Origin: Botryotinia globosa
Lineage: Eukaryota; Ascomycota; Leotiomycetes; Helotiales; Sclerotiniaceae
Length of the DNA: 64,000 bases
Direction of reading: 5' to 3'
Assembly: GCA_014898425.1 (NCBI GenBank)
Contig: RCSZ01000004.1
Span: forward strand, 1,674,001-1,738,000
The number at the start of each line of letters is the position of its first letter. The stretch's first letter is position 1. Positions 1 through 11,610 of this stretch are shown in pieces. The translations under genes were made by a program, and so were the position numbers. The notes under the pieces were generated by a model. The model was given only the letters and a program-made list of their open reading frames with translations. It was not told where the DNA came from and did no database searches.

Positions 1-1
1 C

Positions 2-466
2 ACGCAATCAGCTCCAACATGGAAACCCTACTACTCTGCCAAGGCTGCCTATGGCCCTCTAGTAACGCCACCTCTCACTTCCGCAACCGCAGAACTAACT
101 CCCGCCTTCTGGCACAATCTCACCACCGTATTTGCAAATAATCCTACTGCTTTCAATCAATATATTGCGCGCAAAACAAGAGGGTATAATGTAGAAACTT
201 GCACGGGTGATTGTGCAACGGAGGAAATCTGTCAGTTGAAAGCGGCGGAGAGTCAATATAATTGTGCGACTATTAAGCCTGGTATTAGCTTCAGGAAGAG
301 AAGTGAGGGAAGCGAGCGATTGGAGAGAAGAATTGGAGATGTAGCGGAAACCCTTGGGGGAGATTGTGAGGGTAGTGTGATTAGGCCAATTCTGACAAAG
401 CTGGCGGCGCAAGAGGGATTGCTGGAGAGGGCATTGGAGATGGCGAAGATGAAGGCCAAGAAGTAG
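2..466 (+). CDS. Acid sphingomyelinase-like phosphodiesterase, C-terminal part
   Basis: An open frame enters from the left edge (codons start at base 2) and stops with TAG at 464-466, giving about 154 C-terminal residues. The segment containing AFWHNLTTVF, then YIARKTRGY, then CTGDC and EICQL ending in SQYNC, matches the C-terminal end of fungal secreted acid sphingomyelinases of the calcineurin-like metallophosphoesterase superfamily. The paired cysteines fit an extracellular, disulfide-bonded domain. These enzymes cleave sphingomyelin-like lipids or related phosphodiesters outside the cell or in the vacuole. The metal-binding core lies upstream of the window, so activity cannot be judged. 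The last ~60 residues are basic and helical (ending AKMKAKK) and look less conserved. Family assignment is from recognised motifs only. Confidence 0.72.
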   Translation, partial: TQSAPTWKPYYSAKAAYGPLVTPPLTSATAELTPAFWHNLTTVFANNPTAFNQYIARKTRGYNVETCTGDCATEEICQLKAAESQYNCATIKPGISFRKRSEGSERLERRIGDVAETLGGDCEGSVIRPILTKLAAQEGLLERALEMAKMKAKK

Positions 467-1373
467 GAGTATTTGATGATAAGAGGAGGATGCACTTTTT
501 TAAAACTCGAGGTTGGGCTTCGAATTGAGAAGTATGCATGTGATACTTTAATACGTGTATGCTCGTATGCTCGTATGCTCGAGGGTGTGAGATAGTCATA
601 ATGATACACCCAAACCAGAAGTTTGATCACATTTACGAGCCGCGATTGAATGTGTTATTTGTTCAAATTGATCTCGCAAGAGCGCGAAAATAAGTCGGAT
701 CAGGTGTTGCCATTCCCCAAGTGAAGAAACCAAGTCGAGGTAAAAGTTTTGGTTGATTACTTGCTCTTCTACATTACAGAAAAATGTTCTCTAGATACCC
801 CGAAGTAAAAGTATGCGCAGGTGTATGATTAGTAGCAAGGGTATAATCAATCGTCCCGCTCAAGAATACTCATGACACTTAGCTTCTGAGTATTTGGCCT
901 CAATAACCGATAGGTAAAAATCGGAAAGCACAACATTTGGCTTGTCTTCTTGTATTCCGCGATCCAAATACGGAGCTCTTGTTTATCCTTGGGTTAGGTA
1001 TATTGAAGAAATGCTTTCCTTTACGTTTTTATGTTGCTTTCTGGGTTCGCTTCAAGTGTCTCGTATTGCCTAATTATTTGATTTCCGCTTCGTTGAGAAA
1101 CTTCTCACAAGCGAAGCTCTCGGAGGCTGATTGTCTGGCTTAGTGGCTAAATAAGAATCTAGCATCGTTCAAAAGCCATCATTGCTTGTGCTAAACACGG
1201 AAATATTCATGGAAAGTTATACACTACTCATCTTCGCACTCTTTAGGTTCAAATAAACCCATCCTCTTGCCTTGAAATAGATGCTCTAGCACGAGATGTG
1301 GCACACTTTCAAAGTAGAGAAGAAGATCGAGTGCCTTTCAAATGCGAGCTCACGCATCAAACCGATTTTAAAC
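467..1373. other. Intergenic, no gene seen
   Basis: This stretch lies downstream of the sphingomyelinase-like gene. It has only short, unconvincing open frames. A small direct repeat of the type CTCGTATG occurs around 560-582. I see no RNA gene. Confidence 0.5.
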
Positions 1374-1403
1374 TATCCCCTAGACTGCGTAAAGAGGACA
1401 CCT
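1374..1403 (+). repeat. Left terminal inverted repeat of the MITE
   Basis: This 30-bp arm starts with TATCCCCTAGACTGCG and ends with GGACACCT. It pairs with 1820-1849 at 26 of 30 positions. Confidence 0.85.
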
Positions 1404-1819
1404 CGCTTATACAGGGATCATACTGACCAATCAAATCATTAGGATATTGAACATTCTTATCAATTTAGAAGCCTATTTTATAATAACTAGTAAAACATTT
1501 TCTATTATTATATAAAGGGATATTATATTTCTTATATTTATATATATTTATATATCTAATCTCTTTTTATTGAAAATTTCCTAATATTTTTTTTTAAAAA
1601 AAAAAATTTGAATCCAAATATTAATCTTTATATATACAACAATCTCTTTTATTTCTAATATATATTAATTAATGATTTATAAAACAATTAAAATCTTCAA
1701 TTGAATCCTTCAAAACTCGTTTTATATTTTTATAAAAATATTTAGAATCAAATTCATTAATTAATCCCTAATATATCGAGTTATATTATTAATGGTTGTG
1801 CCTATGCACGGACCACTTA

Positions 1820-1849
1820 AGGTGTCCTATGCCCGCAGTCTAGGGGATA
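1820..1849 (-). repeat. Right terminal inverted repeat of the MITE
   Basis: This is the inverted copy of 1374-1403. It ends 7 bases before the minus-strand stop codon (1857-1859) of the terpene synthase relic. Confidence 0.85.
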
Positions 1850-1856
1850 GTAGAAT

Positions 1857-2640
1857 CTATGCAATTTTCAATCGATACAACATCAGCCTTAAAATCCAAT
1901 TTTCCCCTGTCCCAGCCCTTTTCTCAAGCATTCCGAGTTCATGTTCAATATCCAGATGCAAGTCGTTCAGTAATGCTTTTGCGTAGGTAAAGCTTCCCAT
2001 GTTTTCCATCTCTGTAATTGCCAATCTCTTCATTTCTGGAGACATTTTCCGCTCGTTCCGTTTTCGCGATCTTAAGATATTGAGAAGTTTCGTATCGCAG
2101 TTCTCGGATTCTTTCCCAAGAGCATGAATAATTGGGAGGGTAAAAGATCCTTGATCAAGATCATTGTAGACAATATCTATTATATAAGCATCTCCCTGCA
2201 GATCCTGCAATCGTTAGTGTTTGATCCAGAATAGTTGAATGGAAATGATAGCATACCACCCCCCAGCATCGACAAATCGCCATAATAGATATTCATCGAG
2301 TGTTTTATACCATTTCATATCTCTTTGCGGGGATTTGATCTCTAGAAATGGCTGATAGGCTTCGAAGAATCGAGATGCCCCATCAGGATTCCCTTCATAT
2401 ATACGGAGTGCCATTCGTGCTTTTATGCTCTTCATCATGCCATTACTTCTGTCGCACTCATCTTTGCCGATAAGTGAATGCATCGTTTGATGGGCTGCTT
2501 CGAACTATGAATTTGTTTTAATTAAACTCTACTATGCTCTTACCTCTTCAGGGGTAACATTTTTATCCACAATTTCTAAGTGTTTTTCGACACCATGTAT
2601 ACACCATCACTGTGTCCTTATAATATGATAAATACCTTGT
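1857..2640 (-). pseudogene. Decayed terpene cyclase / GGPP-synthase-type chimera
   Basis: Reading right to left, a short exon (from ~2595 to 2544) contains HLEIVDKNVTPEE. An intron with GTAAGA donor and TAG acceptor (2543-2505) follows, and the frame continues with KARMALRIYE and TLDEYLLWRFVDAGG, typical of the N-terminal cyclase domain of fungal chimeric diterpene/sesterterpene synthases. At ~2210 it changes abruptly to LQGDAY, NDLDQGSFTLPIIHAL and ENMGSFTYAKALL, the C-terminal end of a GGPP-synthase prenyltransferase domain. No splice pair I tried joins these two frames. The cyclase C-terminal half, the prenyltransferase N-terminal half and both Asp-rich metal sites of the transferase are absent, and the cyclase DDxxD/E region is not recognisable (IHGVE). 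Such enzymes are normally about 700 residues; fewer than 250 remain. I infer an internal deletion in a dead gene. The MITE at 1374-1849 lies against its 3' end. Confidence 0.68.
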
Positions 2641-2649
2641 GAATATTCA

Positions 2650-5600
2650 GGAATTATACCCCTTTAGTGGAATGCTCATGCACTAATCCCACCCTAAACG
2701 ACTTCGTCTTGACCAACCAGAGGCCTAAGATCTGATCAAATCCTGTTTTGATTACCACATTCCCAATTAGAAGTGTACACTACAGCATTCAAGGCCGAAA
2801 TTTCTTTCTTTGGCTGATCGGAAAGCTGGATATTCATAATTTAGCTCTATTCAGCTAATTTGATGAAGCACAAAGCTGCACTGTGAATCAATCATAAATG
2901 CCTTTTTTCCATAGTTCCCTATCTTAGAGATAGCTTGAAAATTGGGTTGATGGCTACTTTAACATCTTTCTTAGTGAATTATTGTTCGCAGTAGAATGTT
3001 TTGCATGTGTCTAAATTTGTCTCTTCGAAAATGACATTGTAGCAATGTGCTTTCCGATCGCACTTAGACTGTATCTTTGGCATGTCTCGGTTATTTAACA
3101 CTCTCAAATTAACTGTTGACCTCTGCGATGGTCAAATCAGTCAGCCACAGCAATGTTAGTACATGAATGCGAGATAATCCTGGCTAGTACTGGCCGAGAA
3201 CACACGGGCACAAACCCTTGATGACGCTCTTGAGCTGAACATGTGCATATCATGCAAGAAAGGATGCAGTATCCTACTCGGTGATATTGTACATGGAAAT
3301 GAAATCCGGGCTGAAGGGCGAACCTCCCCGCCAAAAATGATCAAAACCCAGCTATTTCAAACCCAATCATAATTCCGACGAAGAGGTCTAAGATGAAAGC
3401 GTTATATCATAAAAATACAACTCAAGAATCGGTTCGTCTTTGTGGATTGGCTTCGGCATCAATGATTTGAAATTTGGATCGCTCTCACTTATTTTGGTCA
3501 AATCATTTGTCTTACCCGGCATTCTTTGATAACACCGGGTGGAAATTTTACATTGGGTCTTGAATATCTCTCCACTCAGTCTCATCTTTGCATTCCTATT
3601 GTGCTAGCAATATTATTCTTTCGTGCCCTGTTATTGCATTGTATCCCAAACAGAAAGGGAACTAGGAGAGCATCAGCTACGCAAGCCGTTACACAAGCGC
3701 TTCTCGTCGACCTCGCCCACCTTGACGCTCTGTCGATCATTTGGTGCTCCTTCAATGGAACTAACGGATAACTGTGTAGCGGTAGTGAGTCAGTTCATAC
3801 TCATGACTGCATCAAGTATCGGAGTGATTGAAACTCAGTTGATCTATCTTATAAGTTTCATGTTGGTATATATCATTATTTCCAACTACGCCTTCGATGA
3901 CTCTGACATACTTTCAAAATCGAAGTAGTGGAGGACATGAAGAATCTTGCAATTTCTCGAACATAATATTTCCATAAACTTTGCAATGGCCTTTGAAAAT
4001 GTGTTGCTTAGTGTGGCTGTTATCCAGTAGCTAGACTTCTAGCGATTCGAAGATAATTCCAATGGCATTGTTTCGGTTCTTGATGCTCATAAGATTCCTG
4101 CATCATTGAAAGTGTGCCGTTTCCGGCGATAAAGCGGAGTCGAAGCCATCTGAGCTTTGGTCTTGGATTCAATGCTTGTCACTTCTGTTGTAGCTTGATA
4201 GTTTCTTTCTGCCTCTTATATTCCAGATTCGCTTCACAACTATGTTGCTTGGCTGATTGAATATTGCTCTCTTCGTAGCCATCACTCGAAGTCCCTGAGA
4301 GATTCAATGCTTCCTGAATTTTATGGGAAACGTAACAGATATCTGCAGATAGAAGAAACGGCGAAAAGAGAAACTGGGAATATCGTGAGACATGTTATAA
4401 AGTGGTCAGAGGCGCCGCATTGTCTGTATTATTTTTGCCAGAAAACTCATCAGATATGTACTCAAATTAAGACTGGAATATATAGCCAGAATGAGACTCT
4501 CTCCATTGAACCTCGTTTGCAGTTCTTTCTGCCAAGCGGGTGGTTTGTCGGTGCTTGAAATGCGAACATGGACAGTTTCTGATCTCAAGTGCACAGTGAA
4601 AGCGGCATTGTTGGATATTTTTTGAGCTTGAATCACCTCAGTTGAACTAGCAGAGATATGAAAGGAAAGTGAACGTAGGGCTGAGCTGTATAGTCTCGGT
4701 AAAAGCAGATAATATGAATCGGGAAGCTAGTTGGGTTCTTAGTTCTTCAACGCATCGGTGCTATTAGTGATAGACCTTTCATCCGTATGTACAGATCCAG
4801 TTCGTTCCCTCTCTCTCTCCCCCCCTCTCTCACACACAATCTCTCTTTCTCTTGCATCGTGTGTCACATATATATATTTGGCGGCTTTTGATATTAGTGC
4901 ATCAGAACTTGTGTATGTACTTGCTAATTGGTATGATCGCAATCGATCTTAGTAGAGGCGTTAATTCAACATTTCATGTAGAAGATGAAATGTTATTACC
5001 TGCTGCATTGTTATCCTTATTTACTCGTTCTTGAATAAGTGAATTACTGTGATGATTCACCTTCCGTCACCTACCTAGATAGGCCATGCAAACACTCTCC
5101 CAAAATTGACTTTTAAACAATTCTGTTTGCCAGCACTGCCGACTCAAAAAGCATCACTATTACTGAAACACTCTACATCACTTCTCTTGCAGTCTTCACT
5201 TTTCAGTTTATCTCTCAATAATTCTTGATTGCTTTTATCTCTTTCGGTACCTCAAATAATCCGTTTCAGATTATAAATCATGTTATCACTGCTTTTATTC
5301 TCCTAACATCTTTTAGGGCAACGTTCCCCCCCCCCTTCTAGATTACACTTACTCGAATCATAGCAACTTGAATAAATTCAAATTAGATTTCTGCCACCAT
5401 TTCTAGCTCACTGAGCTTTCTTCCCCCCCTAAGCTCTATCCGTCTGTCCCTTCTGCAGCCTCGATTCCATCAACTGCTTAACTTCATCGGCCTTTCACGA
5501 GCGTCCAGCAGTACTAAATCATTGAAAAGCTCTTATACAGCCAATTTTTGATCATTTGGGTCTTTGGACAACCGAGATCCTATCCATCGCTGATTTGAGC

Positions 5601-5890
5601 CTTCATCCATCAACGAAAAGGAGCTAGCTACATAGACTACTGCCTAATGCTCACGAGTAAGTTGCCGATCATGTCAAACTCTACTTATCATTTTCCATCT
5701 ATTCAACTACATGTCCTCAGCCTATGAGAATGATCCAGAGTGGCTGCCAAGACCTTGACAACTGTACATAACTTCTCAACGACTACAGCCTGCTAATACT
5801 TGATACGTAGTTTCTTCATAATTTTTTGAGATTTCAGTCACTTATGATACAATTCAAGTCATCAAACGGAGCCTCAAACACTACTCTAGA
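2650..5890. other. Gene-poor stretch, no supported gene
   Basis: About 3.2 kb with scattered open frames under ~140 codons on both strands, none resembling a known family or joining into a consistent spliced gene. A CT-rich tract (about 4803-4860) is present. The part nearest 5891 is the probable promoter and leader of the phosphatase gene and has CT-rich runs near 5330 and 5420. Confidence 0.5.
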
Positions 5891-6996
5891 ATGGTACTGT
5901 GTTTCCCTTTCAAGCAGTACTTTGGCCATACAGAAATCGACACTCAATCCAGAACTTTTATACACCTTGTGCGACACGGAGAGGCATACCACAATTTAGG
6001 ACACTTCAATGGAAAAATCAATCCCAGATCTTACAACATCCAAGATCCTTATCTTACCTGTAAAGGAATTGAACAAGCCAAATCTACCAGAGAGCAGATG
6101 ACAAATCGTTGTCCCGTCCCCAATATCGTCCTCACATCCCCTCTACTTCGTACTCTCGAGACAACACTCCACATTTTTCCTTTCGCCAATGATGGTAGTA
6201 TCTATCCACAACCTCAAATTGTCGCCTATGATGACTTAAGAGAGAGTGGCGCATATTTGTGCAACGTTCGCCAAACAACTCTTGATTTAGCTAACAGTTA
6301 TGAGCACAGAGGGGTAGATTTTACTGCTCTGTCACCTATCGCTCCTCCAATGAAAAGCGTTATTCGTACGAAACAGCGGGCGGCTATTGTTCGCAACCAA
6401 ATAATGGTCATTTCAAAACTTATCAAAAAAGGAGGCGGGTTTTGGAAGGGAGTTTATATACAGGGCACCGGACAGAATACTAGACCACCTATGCAGATGA
6501 AACAGGATGTACATATTGTGGTAGTTTCTCACGGGTCTTTCATGGAATATTTGCTACCGCGTGAGTTATGATACGTTTCTGATCGATTGGGACAGCAATA
6601 ATTAATCTCCTTGACACAGTTTCTCACACAATCCAGCCGAGTTGGCGGAGATTCAAACCCGCGGAGATGAGGACATATGTAATGGATGAAGATGGACATC
6701 TAGACGAGATAGTCGAGTTGAAAAGAGCTAGAAGGACAACTATCTTGCGAAAGGTTAGCTTGATCCTCACTCGCTCTTCAGATTGAAACCATCTTCATTT
6801 TCTCGGTTGAGAAGCTTTGTGCTAAATTTCGAGATAGGATAACGTTGAAAAGTACCGTTGGAATTTTGGAGAAATATTCGTGTGGATGATGGGCTTCCTA
6901 CTTTGTGCGTTTGGAATTATCTTCAATGTCTTGGGGAAGAATACTTCAAGTAAATTGTGTTTGGACTATGCAGATTCTGGAATTGGATGTATATGA
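5891..6996 (+). CDS. Phosphoglycerate mutase-like (histidine phosphatase) protein with C-terminal membrane anchor
   Basis: Three exons are predicted, 5891-6560, 6620-6753 and 6838-6996, with matching phases and a 320-residue product. The catalytic motif IHLVRHGEAYHN places the phospho-acceptor His near residue 29, and the second histidine motif VVVSHGSF lies near residue 214, so both catalytic histidines of the superfamily are present. The order matches fungal cytoplasmic PGM-like phosphatases. The substrate is unknown: it may act on small phospho-metabolites or proteins rather than in glycolysis. The third exon adds a hydrophobic stretch (FVWMMGFLLCAFGIIF, about residues 281-301), suggesting a tail anchor. 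The alternative of reading through the second donor gives a short KVSLILTRSSD tail without the anchor. The start is the first Met of the open frame; the start and exon 3 are the least certain parts. Confidence 0.75.
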
Positions 6997-7639
6997 ACTA
7001 CCTACTTGAGCAATTTTGAAACTCTAGTGAATGATCCTTTTATTATAGCTATATGATTCACAACAGTACTACGGTCAATTGAAGTGAGATAGGTGATTTG
7101 GACTCAAGTACTACCTAGGCAATGACAGTCCTGATTCTCAAGGTGGCAAGGTTCATTGAAGGGGCTTGCCTCGACCAAGTACTCTGCTGAAGATAACTGG
7201 TGTTTGGACTTCGTCTCAGTAAATAGGGGAAAATTCTTCCAATTGATGAAACCAGTGTAGGTTGTTGACCGAGAAAAAATTAAAATAGTATAGTCCGAAA
7301 ACCTTCGGAAGTTATTGGTTGACGGGCACCTGAATGTTTCGATCAAGCCTGAACATTCAAATCATAAGACATAATTCTATTCGAACTATAAACCGGTCCA
7401 AATGTTGATGTTGCAATAGAATCAAGCTCAAAGCTCCCCCTCAGATTAAACGAGAGTTTAGCGCCAGAAAGACATTTCACAAATCTCACGGTTATTCCGA
7501 TAAAACAATACATATCATCGAGGAACACAGTGTTATCGAGTATCTCCGATACTAAATTGATATTACTTTAGATATCCTAAAAGATTGCAATATCCTGACA
7601 CTTTATTCCATCCAAACAAGTGTGAATTCGTTTCTTACC
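6997..7639. other. Convergent intergenic region
   Basis: This lies between the 3' ends of the phosphatase gene (+) and the S41 peptidase gene (-). Nothing beyond short random open frames is visible. Confidence 0.5.
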
Positions 7640-10416
7640 TTACAAAATGATCTTCTTTCCATATCTAGCATTCCACAATGGATCTTTCTCAACATTCTCA
7701 TCCCTCTTCTTCATTTTCAGGGTATTCCTCTCCCTCTTTGTGTTAATCACTGGCTTCTTCTCCTTAGTCTTCGAGTTTTTACTCAAGACATCTCTCTTTC
7801 CATACGGCAAGCCAGCACCTGCAACGCAAGCACCGCCGCCCCAAGCCGCTGTAGCAGCAGCCTCCCAGACCTTCTCTACATCTGTGATCATAGGTGCTGT
7901 CCAGTACAATCTACAGTCTGCTTCTTCAACTACATATTGAGCTGGAAGTCCATCGTCGACATTATCAGGGAGAATGGCATCTCTCAGATTGATTGATGAA
8001 GCGGTACTTCTTTCAATTGGAAAGCTTGTGAAACGGCTTAAAATAGCGAGGTCTTCAGGTGTTGCGTTTGGAGATGAGGCGGCAACTTGTGCATAATATT
8101 GTATGCTATCGAAGGAAGTTACTTGTGCTCCTTTAATACCACCAACACCTTGAATGGCGCCACTCGAAGGTCGACCGCCAAAAGCGATGGATTTGACACC
8201 TGCTTGAAGACGCATGAATTCGCTGAAAATAGTACAAGTTGAGGCGCAGTAGCCGTCGTAGATCATGACGATATTTTCGGCGGCAAATGGTTGGGTCAAG
8301 TTACTTAACGATCCATATCCGGAAATCTCAATACCAAAACCATGGGTGGAATTCACAGTGGTAAGAGGATCATCAAGGTTCCAGCGCATGAGGTTTGTGT
8401 AGTTGTCACCCTTGTAAACATGTGGAGCGAACTTATCCTCGAAGGTCAAGAAAGGCTGATTAGTCAGATTGTAGTCGTATCTGTAGTTGAACCAAGTTTC
8501 ATACTCGCTGATTAAGTCTGATGACGCTGTGTTTGGGTCGTCTTGCATAAAGTTAGCTTTGATGCGGGATTACCAAAGGTTAATGATTTTTCACATACAG
8601 TCTGCCGGAATGTCTTCCGAAAATATCTTGGATATCGTAAGAAACGTATCAGGCTCTCTCATTCTACTGTTCCCACCTTGAACAATGTGAGGAAAGAGTT
8701 GTCGGAATTCATCATAACCATGTAAAATATAGCCACCTGCATTTGCTTGCAAGTCGACGATCAATTTTGTCTTTCCATCTCGAACTGCATCTGCAAGGAA
8801 GGTCTGAGAGACGGCTTGGAACTCTGCAACCGAATCGGATTCGAATGCCAAAAGACTCAAGACTGCAACATCCTCGAAACCTGGTTCGCTTAGATAGTAT
8901 CCACTGACGATAGTATCATTAGTGATAACGACGGGTGTCGGATATCCGGTAGCTGTCACAGTAGCGGCTGCAGGCGCTGATGCAGTAGTTTCAGCGGATT
9001 CAGTTGTGGATGGCACGCAAAACTTTTGGTAAAATGACTTTCCATCAGTGACACCAGTAAAGTCTCCTTTTACGTCGGCATAGTTCTCTGTAACCAAAAT
9101 TGTGCCATTTTCGAAGCCAAAGGTAGTATTTGAGCCTGGATAAATGTATCTAACTCGACCACCGGATGCGAAGTATCCCTTGGAAACGCCTGGTGAGTGA
9201 AATTAGCACAGTCCACACAAAAAATAGTGAGATAGTGTAGGGGAAGGGCTATATTTACCTCCTGCAACAAATGCTTTCTCGTAGAACATGGTATTGTATG
9301 CAGAATCTGCATCTTGATTGAAAGAGGCCCGGAATATCCAGTCTTCTACATACTTTACCGCATCAATACCGTTTATTTCTGTGACTTCAGACGCTTCCGA
9401 GGGTGCAGAAATGATATCCTCTAAATAATTGATTAGCCTTTTTGTTTCGACATCAGATATTGTCCTCAAACTCACCATATAGGTAGATTTTGGGAACTTC
9501 GACTCCATCGCTGCTGATAGACACTAAAGATCTTTGGCGGCGCCACTCAAAAGCAGCCGTGAGAAGATCTGGATAGACTACAAAGTGTCCATCGTGTGCC
9601 GGGGTAAAGACTTCATACAAATCCTGTTGAAATTCATACTCATTTGCGTACACGCCACCCTTCTCAAGATTTGATTTCACAGAAGCAAGTTTGGCCAATG
9701 GATCATATGCAGGATAAAAGTAATCTGCTGGTGGGTCCTTGAGATCCACGAGATCTGCCAAAGTCAGTCAAAGAGTCTATTTTAAGGGCTTCCATTAAGG
9801 AGAGTCTAATTGGGCATAATGCTAGAGACCCCTCTAGTCGAGGTGAATCTTTAAAAATATAAAGAGCGACAGATGACACATACCCGACTGCCATTCAATA
9901 TATGGCTCTAATCCTGTCACGTATTCAATGGCTGCAGCGACGTTCAATGGTACTGAATTGAGACAGTCGTGGGCTAATTTAGCATCAACTGTGGGTGTAG
10001 CTAAAGCACAAGACAGTCAGTTTTAAAATCAACGAGATTCAGTGTGACACTGCTGTGTCGTATATTACGCTCCATTCATATAGGAGCTTGAATAATAGAC
10101 ATTGACTTTGTTCGAGGATGCGAATTCTGAATATGCAGTCTGACCACTCGGTACATATCTTCACTCTTGAGATTAAGATTTTCATGCATTTCCACATACC
10201 TGATGGGGTGGCGACTTTAGCAGCAGATGCTAGACTACTAACAATCCCGCAAGCTGCGAGTGTAGGTGTACCAGTACCAGGAGCTATGCCAGTACCGGTA
10301 GCTGTACCAATAATTGTTGAATTGTCGCCGTGTCCGTATCCATACATTTTGCTTGCCATACTGCATGGCATTCCAGCCAGAACGGCAAGAAAGAAAGCCA
10401 TGTTTGAGGAAGGCAT
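7640..10416 (-). CDS. Secreted peptidase S41 (tail-specific protease) family protein
   Basis: Six exons on the minus strand (10416-10200, 10000-9884, 9754-9476, 9420-9259, 9189-8599, 8541-7640) join in phase to give about 755 residues. The N-terminus has a signal-like hydrophobic segment (MAFFLAVLAGMPCSMA), followed by a Gly/Thr-rich linker. The middle contains an N-terminal S41-associated region (KLAHDCLNSVPLNVAAAIEY; AHDGHFVVYP). The catalytic-type region has KLIVDLQANAGGY and then IVMIYDGYCASTCTIFSE, where the candidate nucleophile Ser is near residue 556. This matches the secreted fungal S41 family, which is distantly related to bacterial C-terminal processing proteases. The C-terminus after PYGKR is highly basic and lysine-rich, possibly a poorly conserved tail. 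The substrate is unknown. Exon phases agree at all five junctions, which supports the model. Confidence 0.85.
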
Positions 10417-11610
10417 TTTGATTGATGATCAAAAAATGACAAGCCCGAAAATCGCCTCGAAAAGGGAGGCGGGGAAGACGAAAGAGAGAAACAAGGAAAA
10501 GAAAGTGTATCAGAAAGTGAACCAGAGTATTCTCGTTGTCATATATATTGATATATTTTGATTGCCATCGAATTGGCCAAGATCTTCTAATGCCATATTG
10601 GCAGGTTCTATACTCCAATGGGAATTATCCATCTTCCGACCTTCTTCATCGGGTAAAGTGTGATGGTGCTGCATACTGCCATTACTTATCACGATCTCGA
10701 AACAGTATTCATTGGAGAGAAACTTGGTAAAAGCTTCATTTCGCCATGCAATCCCAGCTTGATTGGTTCTGTACCTGAATGATCTTCGCCATGTCTCTTC
10801 GCCATGTCTCTTCGCCATGTCTCTTCGCCATGTCTCTTCGCCAAGCAGGGGACCTTCGTACTGTCGATGAGGCCTGTGAAGGAGTTCAGAGATCAAGGCG
10901 GTATGGTGAGGCGGTCAAAACAGGTGAATTGTGCAGTACCAGATACGAAGTACATAATATCTGTACCACAGGGGAAGAATTGCTATGACAATCGTGATAT
11001 TGTGATGTATGGAGGAGGCACAAACTAGGTATACTTGGGTATACTTTTCGTTGGATGGATTAGAGTTAGTGCTTTGTTAGCCAGCAGCTAGCTGCAAGTT
11101 TACCGTTACCGTTACCGTTGCGCTGCTAACCTTATTAGTAGCCACATGACATGGCGCCGAACAAACCTAAAAGCCTTACCATTTTAAGCTATTTTTGCTC
11201 ACAGAGTTGTTTGATTGGATAGATAAGATAAGCTACAATAAATAATAATAAATGTCCACTTGAGTGATTTTTGATCTTTCCCAACCTTCTCTTTAATTAA
11301 CAAATGTTTCAAAAGATCAGAAAAAACCACCATGCATGCTTTTGTTTCAATACGAGAGACAATCGAAAGAATTCCCTCAAAATCAAAACTCCTAATTTCA
11401 TCTGACATCTCTCATATCACATCTCACACAATATTCCTCGCCACCTCACAGTCTGCTCAAGCAAAGATGCCACTTTTATATTCCAATCAAAATTCGAACA
11501 CTCATACAAATCCTTTTCAAGATGGTCATATCAGCCTATGCATTGAGAATATCAAGGCACGGGAATACTTACCGAAACTGAAAGCTTTGAAGCCGACTGT
11601 ATTTAGTCCT
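10417..11610. other. Upstream region of the S41 peptidase gene
   Basis: About 1.2 kb, containing the promoter of the minus-strand peptidase gene and a 13-bp tandem array (10783-10842). A short run of TTACCG repeats occurs at about 11100-11118. Open frames here are repeat-derived or random. Confidence 0.5.
10783..10842. repeat. 13-bp tandem repeat, about 4.6 copies
   Basis: The unit TCTTCGCCATGTC is repeated without mismatch from 10783 to 10842, about 370 bp upstream of the peptidase start codon. Its perfect identity suggests recent expansion. Confidence 0.9.

Larger units (their letters stand above)
1374..1849. mobile_element. MITE-like element with 30-bp terminal inverted repeats
   Basis: The left end (1374-1403) begins TATCCCCTAGACTGCG and ends GGACACCT. 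The right end (1820-1849), read on the minus strand, begins with the same 16 bases and ends with the same 8; only the 6 bases between differ, at 4 positions. The two arms enclose about 415 bp of DNA that is very AT-rich from roughly 1440 to 1790 and has no coding capacity. Both ends carry TA at the outer edge, consistent with the TA target duplication of Tc1/mariner/pogo-type elements. Size, termini and lack of transposase indicate a non-autonomous MITE. The family name is inference; the inverted repeat is directly visible. Confidence 0.82.

Noticed and set aside
2701..2840. N-terminal exon of the terpene synthase beginning MNIQLSDQPKKE
   Set aside because: The frame stops after about 33 codons and does not resemble the start of a cyclase; I could not connect it to the relic.
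6643..6665. tRNA B-box-like sequence (complement GGTTTGAATCTC)
   Set aside because: It lies within exon 2 of the phosphatase gene, and there is no matching A box or cloverleaf.
10510..10896. Minus-strand frame with EETWRRDMAKRHGEETWRR repeats
   Set aside because: Produced by the 13-bp tandem repeat; it does not join to the peptidase gene.
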